This document shows positions 53,467 through 64,000 of a stretch of DNA of 64,000 nt, piece after piece (positions within the stretch are counted from its first letter, which is position 1; each line of letters starts with the position of its first letter). Source of the DNA: Parahaliea maris (GTDB lineage: Bacteria; Pseudomonadota; Gammaproteobacteria; Pseudomonadales; Halieaceae); contig NZ_VRZA01000001.1 in NCBI RefSeq assembly GCF_008064665.1, positions 434,001 to 498,000 of the forward strand. Direction: 5' to 3'. The notes beneath the pieces are model-generated. The model was not told where the DNA came from. It searched no databases and saw only the letters and a list, made by a program, of their open reading frames with translations. The translations under genes were made by a program, and so were the position numbers.

Positions 53467-53481
53467 GCAACCAATGTGCCA
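53467..53481 (-). promoter_or_regulatory. Sigma54 promoter of pilA
   Basis: On the minus strand the sequence TGGCACATTGGTTGC matches the -24/-12 consensus TGGCAC-N5-TTGC exactly. The predicted start at about 53455 leaves a ~70-nt leader before pilA. This implies control by RpoN and a PilR-type activator, neither of which is in the window. The rest of the 413-nt pilA-pilB gap shows no other clear element. Confidence 0.85.
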
Positions 53482-53799
53482 ACACAGAATCTATTACCCA
53501 ATCCCTGTATCTTCCGATGGTTTTTCAAGATTCAAAAGGCCTAGCCAGACTCTCCAGCCGTCCACACCTGACACTAGAAGTCGACAGGTGACAATTTCTG
53601 TCACCCCAACTCGAAAACTGGTGGTAAGGTGCTTATCACAGACAAATATGCATACAGTCACAAAAAGCCCAATAAATCAGGGGATTATCACTTGAGAGCT
53701 GTATCCCTTACCTGCAAATTCGTATACTCAGGGGGATGTAAACTGACCCAGCCCATTTGGGGGGCCAGTAGTTCGCAGGACTCACAATGACGCAAGTTG

Positions 53800-55515
53800 A
53801 TGAATAATAAGGTATCAGGCCAAATCAGTGGTCTCGCTGGGCGACTCGCGGCGGAGGATTTGATCAGTAGCGAACAGGCCCAAGAGGCGCAACGGCAGGC
53901 GGCGCTGGAGCGTATTCCGCTGGTCACCTACCTCGTGAACACACTGGATGTGGATAGCCAGCGACTGGCGGAAATAGCGTCAACCGAATTCGGTGTGCCA
54001 CTGTTCGACATCCGCGCCTTTAATCCCGATCAATTACCCAGCGGCCTAGTGGACACCAATCTCGTCAGCAAACATCACGCCCTGCCTTTATTCCGTCGTG
54101 GCAACCGCCTCTTTATCGCCGTGTCCGACCCGACCAACCTAGCGGCCATTGACGAAATCAAGTTCCATACCGGGATCAATACCGACCCAGTCCTGGTCGA
54201 GGAGAAAGTCCTTTCCAAAATTATCGACCAGTGGGTAGAAGCCCAGGACGATCTTGGCAAAGGCCTGGCCGAAATCGATGCCGAAGACCTTGAGAACATT
54301 GATATCGAAGAAAACCGGGGGGACGACGAGGACGGGGCCGAGGGCGTCGATGAAACCCCCATCGTAAGGTTTGTGAACAAAGTTCTGGTGGATGCCATCA
54401 AACAGGGCGCGTCCGATATCCACTTCGAGCCCTATGAGCACACTTACCGGGTCAGATTTCGTACTGACGGAATTCTGCGTGAGGTGGTTCAGCCGCCCCG
54501 CAATCTCTCAGCCCGACTGGCCGCTCGTCTCAAAGTCATGTCCCAGATGGACATCTCCGAACGGCGAATTCCCCAGGATGGCCGCATTCAGATGAAGTTA
54601 TCGCGCAACCGCGCCATCGACTTCCGGGTCAACACCTTGCCCACCCTGTTCGGCGAAAAGATTGTGTTGCGCATCCTCGACCCCAGCAGCGCCCAGATGG
54701 GCATTGATGCGCTAGGTTATGAGGAAGAACAGAAGGAACTTTATCTCAAGGCCCTGAAGAAACCACAGGGGATGATCCTGGTGACCGGCCCAACAGGTTC
54801 CGGTAAAACCGTGTCGCTGTATACCGGCCTGAACCTGCTGAACCAGCCAGAGCGGAATATCTCCACCGCGGAAGATCCGGTGGAGATCAATATGGCGGGA
54901 GTCAACCAGGTTCACGTCAACCCCAAGGTGGGGCTGAACTTCGCGGAAGCCTTACGCTCCTTTCTCCGACAGGACCCTGACGTGATTATGGTAGGTGAGA
55001 TTCGAGATCTGGAAACGGCGGAAATTGCCATCAAGGCCGCCCAGACCGGTCACCTGGTGCTGTCCACCCTGCACACCAATAGCGCCGCTGAGACCATCAC
55101 CCGGATGCTGAATATGGGTGTACCGGCCTTCAATCTCGCCACCTCGGTGGATCTCATTATCGCCCAGCGCCTGGCGCGCCGTTTGTGCAAGGAATGTGCA
55201 GTGCCAGCGGATGATATTCCGCATGAAACGCTTATCAAGGAAGGCTTTACCGAGGAGATGCTCAAAACCGCTACCCTGATGCACCCCATGGGCTGTGAAA
55301 ACTGCAAGGACGGCTACAAGGGCCGGGTGGGTGTGTATGAAGTGGTGCGGGTGACACCGTCCATTGCCCGCCTCATAATGGAAGAAGGCAATTCCATGGA
55401 CATCCACCAACAGGCCCGCGCTGAAGGTTTTAACGACCTGCGCATGTCCGCCCTGCGCAAGGTCGCACAAGGCTTGACCAGCTTGGAAGAGGTAAACCGG
55501 GTGACGACGGACTAG
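53800..55515 (+). CDS. pilB: Type IV pilus assembly ATPase PilB
   Basis: A 571-residue extension ATPase. It has an N-terminal GSPII_E/MshEN domain (about residues 15-150), then the ATPase core with Walker A GPTGSGKTVSLYTGL (about residue 328), Walker B DPDVIMVGEIRD and His box GHLVLSTLHTN. A tetracysteine zinc site is formed by CKEC and CENC. It powers pilus extension through PilC. The start is the ATG at 53800 (a TTG precedes it in frame); no good ribosome-binding site is visible. It is divergent from pilA. Confidence 0.97.
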   Translation: MNNKVSGQISGLAGRLAAEDLISSEQAQEAQRQAALERIPLVTYLVNTLDVDSQRLAEIASTEFGVPLFDIRAFNPDQLPSGLVDTNLVSKHHALPLFRRGNRLFIAVSDPTNLAAIDEIKFHTGINTDPVLVEEKVLSKIIDQWVEAQDDLGKGLAEIDAEDLENIDIEENRGDDEDGAEGVDETPIVRFVNKVLVDAIKQGASDIHFEPYEHTYRVRFRTDGILREVVQPPRNLSARLAARLKVMSQMDISERRIPQDGRIQMKLSRNRAIDFRVNTLPTLFGEKIVLRILDPSSAQMGIDALGYEEEQKELYLKALKKPQGMILVTGPTGSGKTVSLYTGLNLLNQPERNISTAEDPVEINMAGVNQVHVNPKVGLNFAEALRSFLRQDPDVIMVGEIRDLETAEIAIKAAQTGHLVLSTLHTNSAAETITRMLNMGVPAFNLATSVDLIIAQRLARRLCKECAVPADDIPHETLIKEGFTEEMLKTATLMHPMGCENCKDGYKGRVGVYEVVRVTPSIARLIMEEGNSMDIHQQARAEGFNDLRMSALRKVAQGLTSLEEVNRVTTD

Positions 55516-55610
55516 GCTCCACCGGACTGCAAGCTTTTTAAGGCACACGAATACCACGAATACAAAGAGGCTGTTTTAACAAGCCTTGACGAGTGAAGCG
55601 GGGAAACAGT

Positions 55611-56834
55611 ATGGCTACCAGTGCAGCACGCAGTGATGTCTTCATCTGGAGCGGCGTAGACAAGACCGGTCGCACCACTAAGGGCGAAATCTCAGCCACC
55701 AGTTCCTCGATGGCCAAAGCACAATTGCGTCGCCAGGGAATTAAAACCAAATCCGTCAAGAAAAAACCCAAGCCCTTGTTTGGGAGCGGCAAGGGCAAGC
55801 CGATCAAGCCGGCGGATATCGCCGTTTTCACCCGCCAGTTGGCTACCATGATGAAGGCAGGTGTACCACTGGTTCAGAGCTTCGATATTGTCGGCGAGGG
55901 CCTGGAAAAGCAGACCATGCGCGACATGGTCTACAGCATCAAGAACGATGTCGCGTCCGGTAGCGGGCTCGCTCCCTCACTGGCCAAACATCCGCGCCAT
56001 TTTGACGACCTCTTTTGCAGCTTGGTAGCGTCAGGTGAGGGCTCCGGCACCTTGGAAGTAATGCTCGATCGCGTTGCAACCTATAAAGAAAAAACCGAGC
56101 AACTCAAGGCTAAAATTCGTAAAGCGCTAACCTACCCGACCGCTGTCGTAGTTGTAGCGATCGTGGTCACGGCGATCTTGCTTATCAAGGTGGTCCCCCA
56201 GTTTGCCGAGACATTTCGCAGCTTCGGCTCGGACCTCCCGTCCTTCACCCTGTTCGTACTGTCCATATCAAACTTCGCACAGAAATGGTGGTTTGTGATT
56301 CTGGCCGGAATGGTCGCTGCCGTTTTTGCCTTTCGCGAGGCTAAGTTTCGGTCGGTAAAGTTTGCTGAATGGCTCGACAAAGTAGCGCTGAAGATGCCCG
56401 TAGTGGGAAGCATTGTGCACGACTCGGTGGTGGCACGCTTTTCTCGTACTCTCTCGACCACATTTGCTGCCGGCGTGCCACTAGTCGACGCCTTGAATTC
56501 CACTGCCGGAGCCGCCGGCAATGCTGTATACGCCAAAGCCATCCGCCAAATCCGCGACGACGTCACCACCGGCACCACCCTCTACAACGCCATCAAAACC
56601 ACAGGGCTATTCCCCAACCTGCTCCTACAGATGGTCTCCATCGGCGAGGAATCCGGTGCTCTCGACGATATGCTGGACAAGGTGGCAAATCACTACGAAG
56701 AAGCCGTCGACAACGCAGTCGACAGCCTCAGCTCCCTAATGGAACCAATGATTATGTCCATCCTCGGCGTGCTCGTCGGAGGACTAATGATTGCAATGTA
56801 CCTGCCCATCTTCATGCTCGGCTCGGTTATCTAG
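55611..56834 (+). CDS. pilC: Type IV pilus inner-membrane protein PilC
   Basis: A 407-residue polytopic platform protein of the type IV pilus, a homologue of GspF with two T2SSF domains and three to four transmembrane helices. Features include DIAVFTRQLATMMKAGVPLV, ALTYPTAVVVVAIVVTAILL and the C-terminal EPMIMSILGVLVGGLMIAM. It transmits PilB/PilT motor action to pilin. The ATG at 55611 follows GGGGA; an upstream GTG at 55593 is also in frame. Confidence 0.97.
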   Translation: MATSAARSDVFIWSGVDKTGRTTKGEISATSSSMAKAQLRRQGIKTKSVKKKPKPLFGSGKGKPIKPADIAVFTRQLATMMKAGVPLVQSFDIVGEGLEKQTMRDMVYSIKNDVASGSGLAPSLAKHPRHFDDLFCSLVASGEGSGTLEVMLDRVATYKEKTEQLKAKIRKALTYPTAVVVVAIVVTAILLIKVVPQFAETFRSFGSDLPSFTLFVLSISNFAQKWWFVILAGMVAAVFAFREAKFRSVKFAEWLDKVALKMPVVGSIVHDSVVARFSRTLSTTFAAGVPLVDALNSTAGAAGNAVYAKAIRQIRDDVTTGTTLYNAIKTTGLFPNLLLQMVSIGEESGALDDMLDKVANHYEEAVDNAVDSLSSLMEPMIMSILGVLVGGLMIAMYLPIFMLGSVI

Positions 56835-56857
56835 GCAGCTAACTCAGAGGTTTCTCC

Positions 56858-57724
56858 ATGCTCGACGTTGCGAACCAGCACAGCTGGTTCCTGCCTTTTG
56901 TTTTGCTCATGCTTGGGCTGGTGGTGGGTAGCTTTCTGAATGTGGTGATCTACCGGCTCCCTCTCATGATGGAAGCAGGGTGGCGGCGGGATTGCTGCGA
57001 GCTTCTTGAGGTGGACGTCTCCGCGGAGACGCCTGCGCTCAGTCTGGCGGTACCAAACTCTCACTGCCCGCACTGCAAGGCACCAGTGAAGCCGAGGCAG
57101 AATATCCCGGTCCTCAGTTACGTCCTGTTAGGCGGGCGGTGTGGTAGCTGCAAGGCACCCATCTCGATCCGCTACCCGATTGTGGAGGCGATCTCCGGGG
57201 CGGCCTGCCTGTTCCTTGCCCTGCAATTCGGGCCAACCTGGACATTGGTGGGCTCGGTACTGCTGACCTGGGCGTTGATCGCTCTGACGCTTATCGACTT
57301 CGACCATCAGTTGCTGCCGGACAACATCACGCTCCCCCTGCTTTGGCTCGGCCTTTTGTTCAATGTGTTCGAGGTGTTCGTCTCCCTCCAGGACGCTGTT
57401 ATTGGCGCCATGGCTGGCTATCTGAGCCTGTGGTCGGTTTATTGGCTGTTCAAGCTGCTCACTGGCAAGGAGGGAATGGGCTACGGTGATTTCAAGCTGC
57501 TTGCCGCCCTGGGGGCCTTTATGGGCTGGCAGGCGCTGCCTATGATTATTCTGCTGTCGTCTTTGGTTGGCGCTGCGGTGGGCATCATCCTGATCGTAGT
57601 ACGCAAGCGGGGTCGCGATGTACCCATTCCTTTTGGCCCCTACCTGGCTGCAGCTGGCTGGCTTGCTCTGGTGTGGGGTGACCAACTCACCACGCGCTAC
57701 CTGCAAGCAACCGGTCTGAACTGA
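56858..57724 (+). CDS. pilD: Prepilin peptidase / N-methyltransferase PilD
   Basis: A 288-residue polytopic aspartic protease that cleaves prepilin leaders and N-methylates the new Phe+1. It contains the two zinc-binding CxxC pairs (SHCPHCKAPVKP and GGRCGSCKAP), and the catalytic Asp residues in LIDFDHQLLPD and GMGYGDFKLLAA. It is the only such peptidase in the window, so it probably serves PilA and also the T2SS pseudopilins GspG-K, as in Pseudomonas. It lies 24 nt after pilC and 13 nt before coaE. Confidence 0.97.
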   Translation: MLDVANQHSWFLPFVLLMLGLVVGSFLNVVIYRLPLMMEAGWRRDCCELLEVDVSAETPALSLAVPNSHCPHCKAPVKPRQNIPVLSYVLLGGRCGSCKAPISIRYPIVEAISGAACLFLALQFGPTWTLVGSVLLTWALIALTLIDFDHQLLPDNITLPLLWLGLLFNVFEVFVSLQDAVIGAMAGYLSLWSVYWLFKLLTGKEGMGYGDFKLLAALGAFMGWQALPMIILLSSLVGAAVGIILIVVRKRGRDVPIPFGPYLAAAGWLALVWGDQLTTRYLQATGLN

Positions 57725-57736
57725 GACGGAAGAGCG

Positions 57737-58330
57737 ATGGGATTGGTGGTCGGGATTACGGGTGGCATCGGCAGTGGCAAGTCCGCCTTGACGAACTATC
57801 TGGCATCACAGGGCATCACCATTGTGGATGCTGATGTCGTGGCGCGGGTAGTGGTTGAGCCCGGGCGCCCGGCGCTCGAAGCCATTGCAGATCACTTTGG
57901 TCGCGATATCTTGCAGGCTGATGGCAGCCTGGACCGGGCGGCGTTGCGCAAGGTGGTATTTGCTGATTCCAATGAACGAATCTGGCTGGAGAAGCTGACC
58001 CACCCATTGATTGGTGAAGAGATTCAACGACAGATCGCTGCGTCGGATTCTGCTTATACCGTGCTCAGCTCTCCCCTGCTCCTGGAGGGCAGTCAGTCAG
58101 AGATGGTGGATATGGTCGTGGTGGTGGATGTGCCGGTGGAGGTTCAAGTGGCGCGCACTATGAGCCGGGATAGTAATGACGAGGGGCAGGTCAGGCGGAT
58201 TATCGCGGCCCAGATGGATCGGGATGCGCGGTTAGCGAAGGCGGATATTGTGGTGGATAACAGTGGGTCGTTGGGGGATTTGGAAAAGCAAGCGGAAGCT
58301 TTACACGCCCGATTGCTGAGCTTGGCATGA
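57737..58330 (+). CDS. coaE: Dephospho-CoA kinase
   Basis: A 197-residue P-loop kinase for the last step of CoA synthesis. The P-loop is GITGGIGSGKSALTNYLA. Substrate-binding and lid motifs are also conserved: DADVVARVVVEPG, HPLIGEEIQ, SSPLLLEG and VVVVDVPVEVQVAR. It is cotranscribed with pilBCD, the classic gammaproteobacterial arrangement. The gene ends ahead of a hairpin at 58339-58363. Confidence 0.97.
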   Translation: MGLVVGITGGIGSGKSALTNYLASQGITIVDADVVARVVVEPGRPALEAIADHFGRDILQADGSLDRAALRKVVFADSNERIWLEKLTHPLIGEEIQRQIAASDSAYTVLSSPLLLEGSQSEMVDMVVVVDVPVEVQVARTMSRDSNDEGQVRRIIAAQMDRDARLAKADIVVDNSGSLGDLEKQAEALHARLLSLA

Positions 58331-58338
58331 AAGAATGG

Positions 58339-58363
58339 ATCCCCGACAAAAGCATTCGGGGAT
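58339..58363. terminator. Hairpin between convergent coaE and mutT
   Basis: ATCCCCGA (58339-58346) pairs perfectly with TCGGGGAT (58356-58363) around a 9-nt loop. There is no T-tract, but the position between convergent genes suggests a bidirectional stop or a dispersed repeat of the GGATCCCCG...CGGGGATGAC type. Confidence 0.55.
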
Positions 58364-58383
58364 GACGTGGTTGGGAACGTCCC

Positions 58384-58785
58384 TTAGAGATTCCTGAGTG
58401 CTGTGACAACTGCTTCTACAATGGGCAGGTTGGCGGCGGGGAACTCGTAATCACCCAGCGCCTCAGCCGCGCACCAGGTCATGGGCTGGTCTTCAAGGCC
58501 CTTCGGCTCTCCGCTGAAATTCCACACCAGATGCACATCCAGCAAAACCGCTTTGTCGCCGTAATCGTGCCGCACCTCGATCAGGGGTGAGCTGCGTTCG
58601 ACAGAAATGGCCAGTTCCTCCCGTAGTTCCCGATCCAGCGCGGTCAGTACATCCTCACCCTGCTCCACCTTGCCACCGGGGAACTCCCACAGTCCGCCCT
58701 GGTGAGCGTCCGCGGCACGGCGCGTGAGGAGGATGCGCTGCTGGGTGTCGAGGATGACGCCCACGGCCACATGCACCTCATCCAT
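58384..58785 (-). CDS. mutT: 8-oxo-dGTP diphosphatase MutT
   Basis: A 133-residue Nudix hydrolase that removes oxidised dGTP from the nucleotide pool. The Nudix box reads GGKVEQGEDVLTALDRELREE, with the next residues LAI, matching GX5EX7REUXEEXGU except for a changed final glycine. The opening VHVAVGVILDTQQRILLTRR is typical of MutT. It shares a 1-nt overlap with argJ, in the conserved secA-argJ-mutT order. Confidence 0.93.
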   Translation of the reverse strand: MDEVHVAVGVILDTQQRILLTRRAADAHQGGLWEFPGGKVEQGEDVLTALDRELREELAISVERSSPLIEVRHDYGDKAVLLDVHLVWNFSGEPKGLEDQPMTWCAAEALGDYEFPAANLPIVEAVVTALRNL

Positions 58786-60011
58786 CAGGTGCGGTACTCG
58801 GCGTTGATCTTGACGTAGTCGTAGGAAAAATCCGTGGTCCAGACGGAAGCGCCGCTGTTGCCGCGGTTCAGTTCCACGCGGATGACGATATCTTCCGGGG
58901 CCATGGCGGCAACGCCCTGCTCCTCGGTATAGCTGGCGGCACGGCAGCCGTTCTCGGCAATCAGGACGTCGTTCAGGAACACACCGACTTTGTCCACGTC
59001 GAGGTCCTGCAAGCCTGCCCGCCCGATAGCGGCCAGCAAGCGGCCCCAGTTGGGGTCAGAGGCGAACAGCGCGGTTTTCACCAACGGTGAATGGGCGATA
59101 GTGAAGGCCACGTCCAGGCACTCCTGCTCGTCGCGGCCACCGTCCACCTGCACGGTCACAAATTTGCTGGCTCCTTCGCCGTCGCGCACCAGGGCCTGGG
59201 CCAGGGTGACGCAGACTTCCTGGAGGGCGTCGCGCAGGGCAATGCCTTCAGAGCTACCGAGATCGCTCACCGGATCGTTGCCCGCCGCGCCTGTGGCCAA
59301 TAACACACAGGCATCATTGGTAGAGGTATCCCCGTCCACGGTGACGCGGTTGAACGAGATAGCAACAGCGTCCGCCAGGGCCTGCTGCAGTACCTCAGCC
59401 TCTACTGCCATATCGGTAGCAACATAGCCCAGCATGGTGGCCATGTTCGGACGGATCATGCCCGCGCCCTTGGAGATGCCGGTGAGGGTGTACTCCCGAC
59501 CGTCCGCGGTAAAGCGCACGGAGCAGCCTTTGGGGCGGGTGTCGGTGGTCATGATGCCGCTGGCGGCATCAGCCCAGCCCTCGTCGGTCAGCCCGGCCAG
59601 GGCCTCCGGAATAACGGCAGTGATTTTCTCGACAGGTAACTGCTCTCCGATGACGCCGGTTGAGAAAGGCAAGACCGTCTCCGGGTCGACGCCGGCCAGT
59701 TCGGCCACCTGCTCACAGGAAGTGCGAGCACTCTGGAGCCCCTGGGCGCCGGTGCCGGCATTGGCATTGCCGGTGTTCACCAGCAGGTAGCGGGCTTTCT
59801 TCCCGCTGGCCTGCCAGTGCTCGCGTGCGACGGTCACCGGAGCGGCGCAGAAGGCATTGCGGGTGAACACGGCGGCGCAGGTTGTGCCTTCGGCTGCTTC
59901 AATCAGTACCACGTCCTTGCGTCCGGGCTTTTTGATGCCGGCGGAAACGGTGGCAAGGCGGATGCCCGGAACAGGGTGGAGACTAGGGAGTTCGTTGGTG
60001 CCGGTGGCCAT
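58785..60011 (-). CDS. argJ: Glutamate N-acetyltransferase / ornithine acetyltransferase ArgJ
   Basis: A 408-residue bifunctional ArgJ that recycles the acetyl group in arginine synthesis. It self-cleaves ahead of the nucleophilic Thr in MIRPNMATMLGYVATDM (about residues 188-204), giving alpha and beta chains. Other conserved parts are NAFCAAPVTVARE, STGVIGEQLP and DPNWGRLLAAIGRAG. The length matches the family. It lies between secA and mutT on the same strand. Confidence 0.97.
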   Translation of the reverse strand: MATGTNELPSLHPVPGIRLATVSAGIKKPGRKDVVLIEAAEGTTCAAVFTRNAFCAAPVTVAREHWQASGKKARYLLVNTGNANAGTGAQGLQSARTSCEQVAELAGVDPETVLPFSTGVIGEQLPVEKITAVIPEALAGLTDEGWADAASGIMTTDTRPKGCSVRFTADGREYTLTGISKGAGMIRPNMATMLGYVATDMAVEAEVLQQALADAVAISFNRVTVDGDTSTNDACVLLATGAAGNDPVSDLGSSEGIALRDALQEVCVTLAQALVRDGEGASKFVTVQVDGGRDEQECLDVAFTIAHSPLVKTALFASDPNWGRLLAAIGRAGLQDLDVDKVGVFLNDVLIAENGCRAASYTEEQGVAAMAPEDIVIRVELNRGNSGASVWTTDFSYDYVKINAEYRT

Positions 60012-60119
60012 GGGACTGGGTTATCCGCAAAAAAATGAATGGGTCAGGGCCATAATAAAATATCCCCGCGGTCTCAGACCAGCGGGGATACCTGTAAGCG
60101 TGGGAGTAAGGCCGAACCG

Positions 60120-62858
<2,739 letters not shown>

Positions 62859-62931
62859 TTTTTTGCCATTGGGGAACGGGACATAGCCACCCCGGAACAT
62901 CGGGGTGTTGCGCTCAATCTGTGGGACTGTG

Positions 62932-63864
62932 TCAGCGCCGGCGGTTGCGGCGAACGTAGCTGGAAGGGTCGACCGAGCGGCCGTGTTTGTAGACTTCAAA
63001 ATGCACGTGGGCGCCGGTTGAGCGCCCACTGGATCCCATCAACGCGATGGGCTCGCCCTTGCGTACCACATCACCCGGCTCAACCAGGTTTTCCTCGTTG
63101 TGGCCGTAGCGGGAAACCAGGCCGTCGCCATGGGAGATTTCCACCATGTTGCCGTAGCCGCTGCGCTCGCCCACCCAGGTCACTACGCCACCGGCCACGG
63201 CCAGTACGTTGGAACCCGCCTTGCCGGCAAAATCGATACCGTGGTGGAAAGCCGGACGCCCGGTGAAGGGGTCATTGCGCTTGCCGTAGTAGGAAGAAAT
63301 CCAGCCCTTCTCGATGGGGCGGCCCGACAACCAGGCTTCATCTTCCAGCTTGCGGTTACTGAGCAGGGATTCAAGGATGGCCAGCTGCTGTTCGCGGTCG
63401 GACAGGCGACGGGAGAAGCCGTCGATATCGCCGCTCAGGCCGGTGCTGGTGTAATCGACGTTGAATTCGCCACCCAGCGGTCCACCAACGGCCGGCGGCT
63501 GGCTGAAATCAAACTCGCCCTCTTCCAGTTCCGCCATGGCGGTGAGGTGTTCGCCGAGGGCGTCGAGGCGGGTCATTCGGGCCTGCAACTCGGCCAGGCT
63601 GTGGGTCAGGGCCTGCAGCTTGAGTTCGGCTTCGTCTTTGAGAGCGTCCAGATCTTCGGACTGCTGGGCCAGTTCGTCGGCCATGGCATCGACCGACTGC
63701 CCGCGCAGGGAGCTGGCCTCGCGTTCCATCCCGGCCAGATAGCCAACCGCCACCATCCCCAGTGGCAGTCCTAGACAGCACAGGGAGAGGAGGGCACGGG
63801 ACCAACGACCTAACTCAAACGAGCGCGAGCCGCCATGCTTGCGGTTGATGACAATGACTTTCAT
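62932..63864 (-). CDS. M23-family (LytM) peptidase, membrane-anchored
   Basis: A 310-residue protein with one N-terminal transmembrane helix ([21 protein letters not shown]), a coiled coil of about 70 residues rich in Glu/Leu, and a C-terminal M23 LytM domain. Zinc ligands are visible in [12 protein letters not shown] (HxxxD) and [19 protein letters not shown], preceded by [12 protein letters not shown]. It should cut peptidoglycan cross-links or activate amidases in the periplasm. It lies upstream of secA in the conserved gammaproteobacterial order. The ATG at 63864 is used; an in-frame GTG lies two codons before it. Confidence 0.93.
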   Translation of the reverse strand: MKVIVINRKHGGSRSFELGRWSRALLSLCCLGLPLGMVAVGYLAGMEREASSLRGQSVDAMADELAQQSEDLDALKDEAELKLQALTHSLAELQARMTRLDALGEHLTAMAELEEGEFDFSQPPAVGGPLGGEFNVDYTSTGLSGDIDGFSRRLSDREQQLAILESLLSNRKLEDEAWLSGRPIEKGWISSYYGKRNDPFTGRPAFHHGIDFAGKAGSNVLAVAGGVVTWVGERSGYGNMVEISHGDGLVSRYGHNEENLVEPGDVVRKGEPIALMGSSGRSTGAHVHFEVYKHGRSVDPSSYVRRNRRR

Positions 63865-63914
63865 TGGCACTTTGGCAGAAATCGGCAGCGAACTATGCCA
63901 CAAAATCGCGCATC

Positions 63915-64000
63915 ATGTCACGCCGTAATGGCGGGAAATGGGTGGGCGGTATTGGTGGAATGAAGTCCGCCGTACGGGGGGCTTCGTTCGGGGCGGTATT
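63915..64000 (+). other. Possible 5' end of a divergent gene (dciA position)
   Basis: An ATG at 63915 opens a frame that runs off the window (28 codons, MSRRNGGKWVGGIGGMKSA...). In related genomes a DUF721 (dciA) gene lies divergently upstream of the M23-secA pair, so the position fits. The visible residues show no recognisable domain, and the DNA here is low-complexity G-rich, so it may instead be intergenic repeat. Confidence 0.3.

Noticed and set aside
62859-63029. SecM-like leader or N-terminal extension of SecA
   Set aside because: The frame is open upstream but overlaps the 3' end of the M23 gene and has no arrest motif or signal peptide; SecA homology begins at 62858.

Overview
The window is high-GC, densely coded bacterial DNA. 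The gene order dciA?-M23 peptidase-secA-argJ-mutT beside pilA-pilBCD-coaE, together with gspC-N, trmH, rraA, nadC/ampD and glcB, is typical of Gammaproteobacteria. The many Na+-coupled carriers and TonB receptors suggest a marine heterotroph, possibly near Cellvibrionales/Halieaceae. That placement is inference from gene content, not a search result. No tRNA, rRNA, CRISPR array, integrase or transposase was seen.

Layout. 1-3750 (minus): the 5' end of an AGCS alanine/Na+ symporter, an NSS-family Na+ symporter, an M24B Xaa-Pro aminopeptidase and a rubredoxin. 3800-15388 (minus): a complete type II secretion operon gspC-D-E-F-G-H-I-J-K-L-M-N, with several non-ATG starts. Its prepilin peptidase is probably pilD at 56.9 kb. 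15623-19876 (minus): a sulfation module (DUF1214 protein, sulfotransferase, cysC, sat). 20197-23954 (minus): a small membrane protein, trmH, an NAD-dependent epimerase, a beta-carbonic anhydrase, and a GAF-like/degenerate GGDEF protein that keeps the c-di-GMP I-site.

24.0-28.4 kb (plus) is a thiamine acquisition locus. A strong sigma70 promoter leads into a TPP riboswitch, then a TonB-dependent receptor, a YkoF-like thiamine-binding protein, a PnuC/PnuT-type permease and a thiamine-kinase-like protein. The riboswitch is unusual: its P3 arm carries a roughly 260-nt insertion that is itself a symmetrical, multi-hairpin repeat element, and the insertion's terminal inverted repeats continue the P3 helix.

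28.8-47.9 kb holds yajQ, a panE-like reductase, a translationally coupled Ser/Thr kinase and FHA-sigma54 activator pair, ampD, nadC, rraA, a DmdC-sized acyl-CoA dehydrogenase divergent from a LysR regulator, an ABC-F ATPase, a Fur-controlled TonB receptor with a PepSY protein, malate synthase G, and alanine dehydrogenase divergent from an Lrp regulator.

48.0-57.7 kb is the type IV pilus locus. pilA has a sigma54 promoter and its own terminator. It is followed by two paralogous membrane proteins resembling eukaryotic TMTC O-mannosyltransferases (GT-C fold plus C-terminal repeat region) and a Dpm1-like glycosyltransferase. These are candidates for a pilin O-glycosylation system different from TfpO/PglL. 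The stretch from the glycosyltransferase to pilA is visibly less GC-rich than the rest. pilB, pilC, pilD and coaE run the other way. The window ends with mutT, argJ, secA and an M23 peptidase (minus).

Intergenic DNA contains several families of palindromic repeats (20.0, 28.5, 28.7, 46.0, 48.0 and 58.3 kb).
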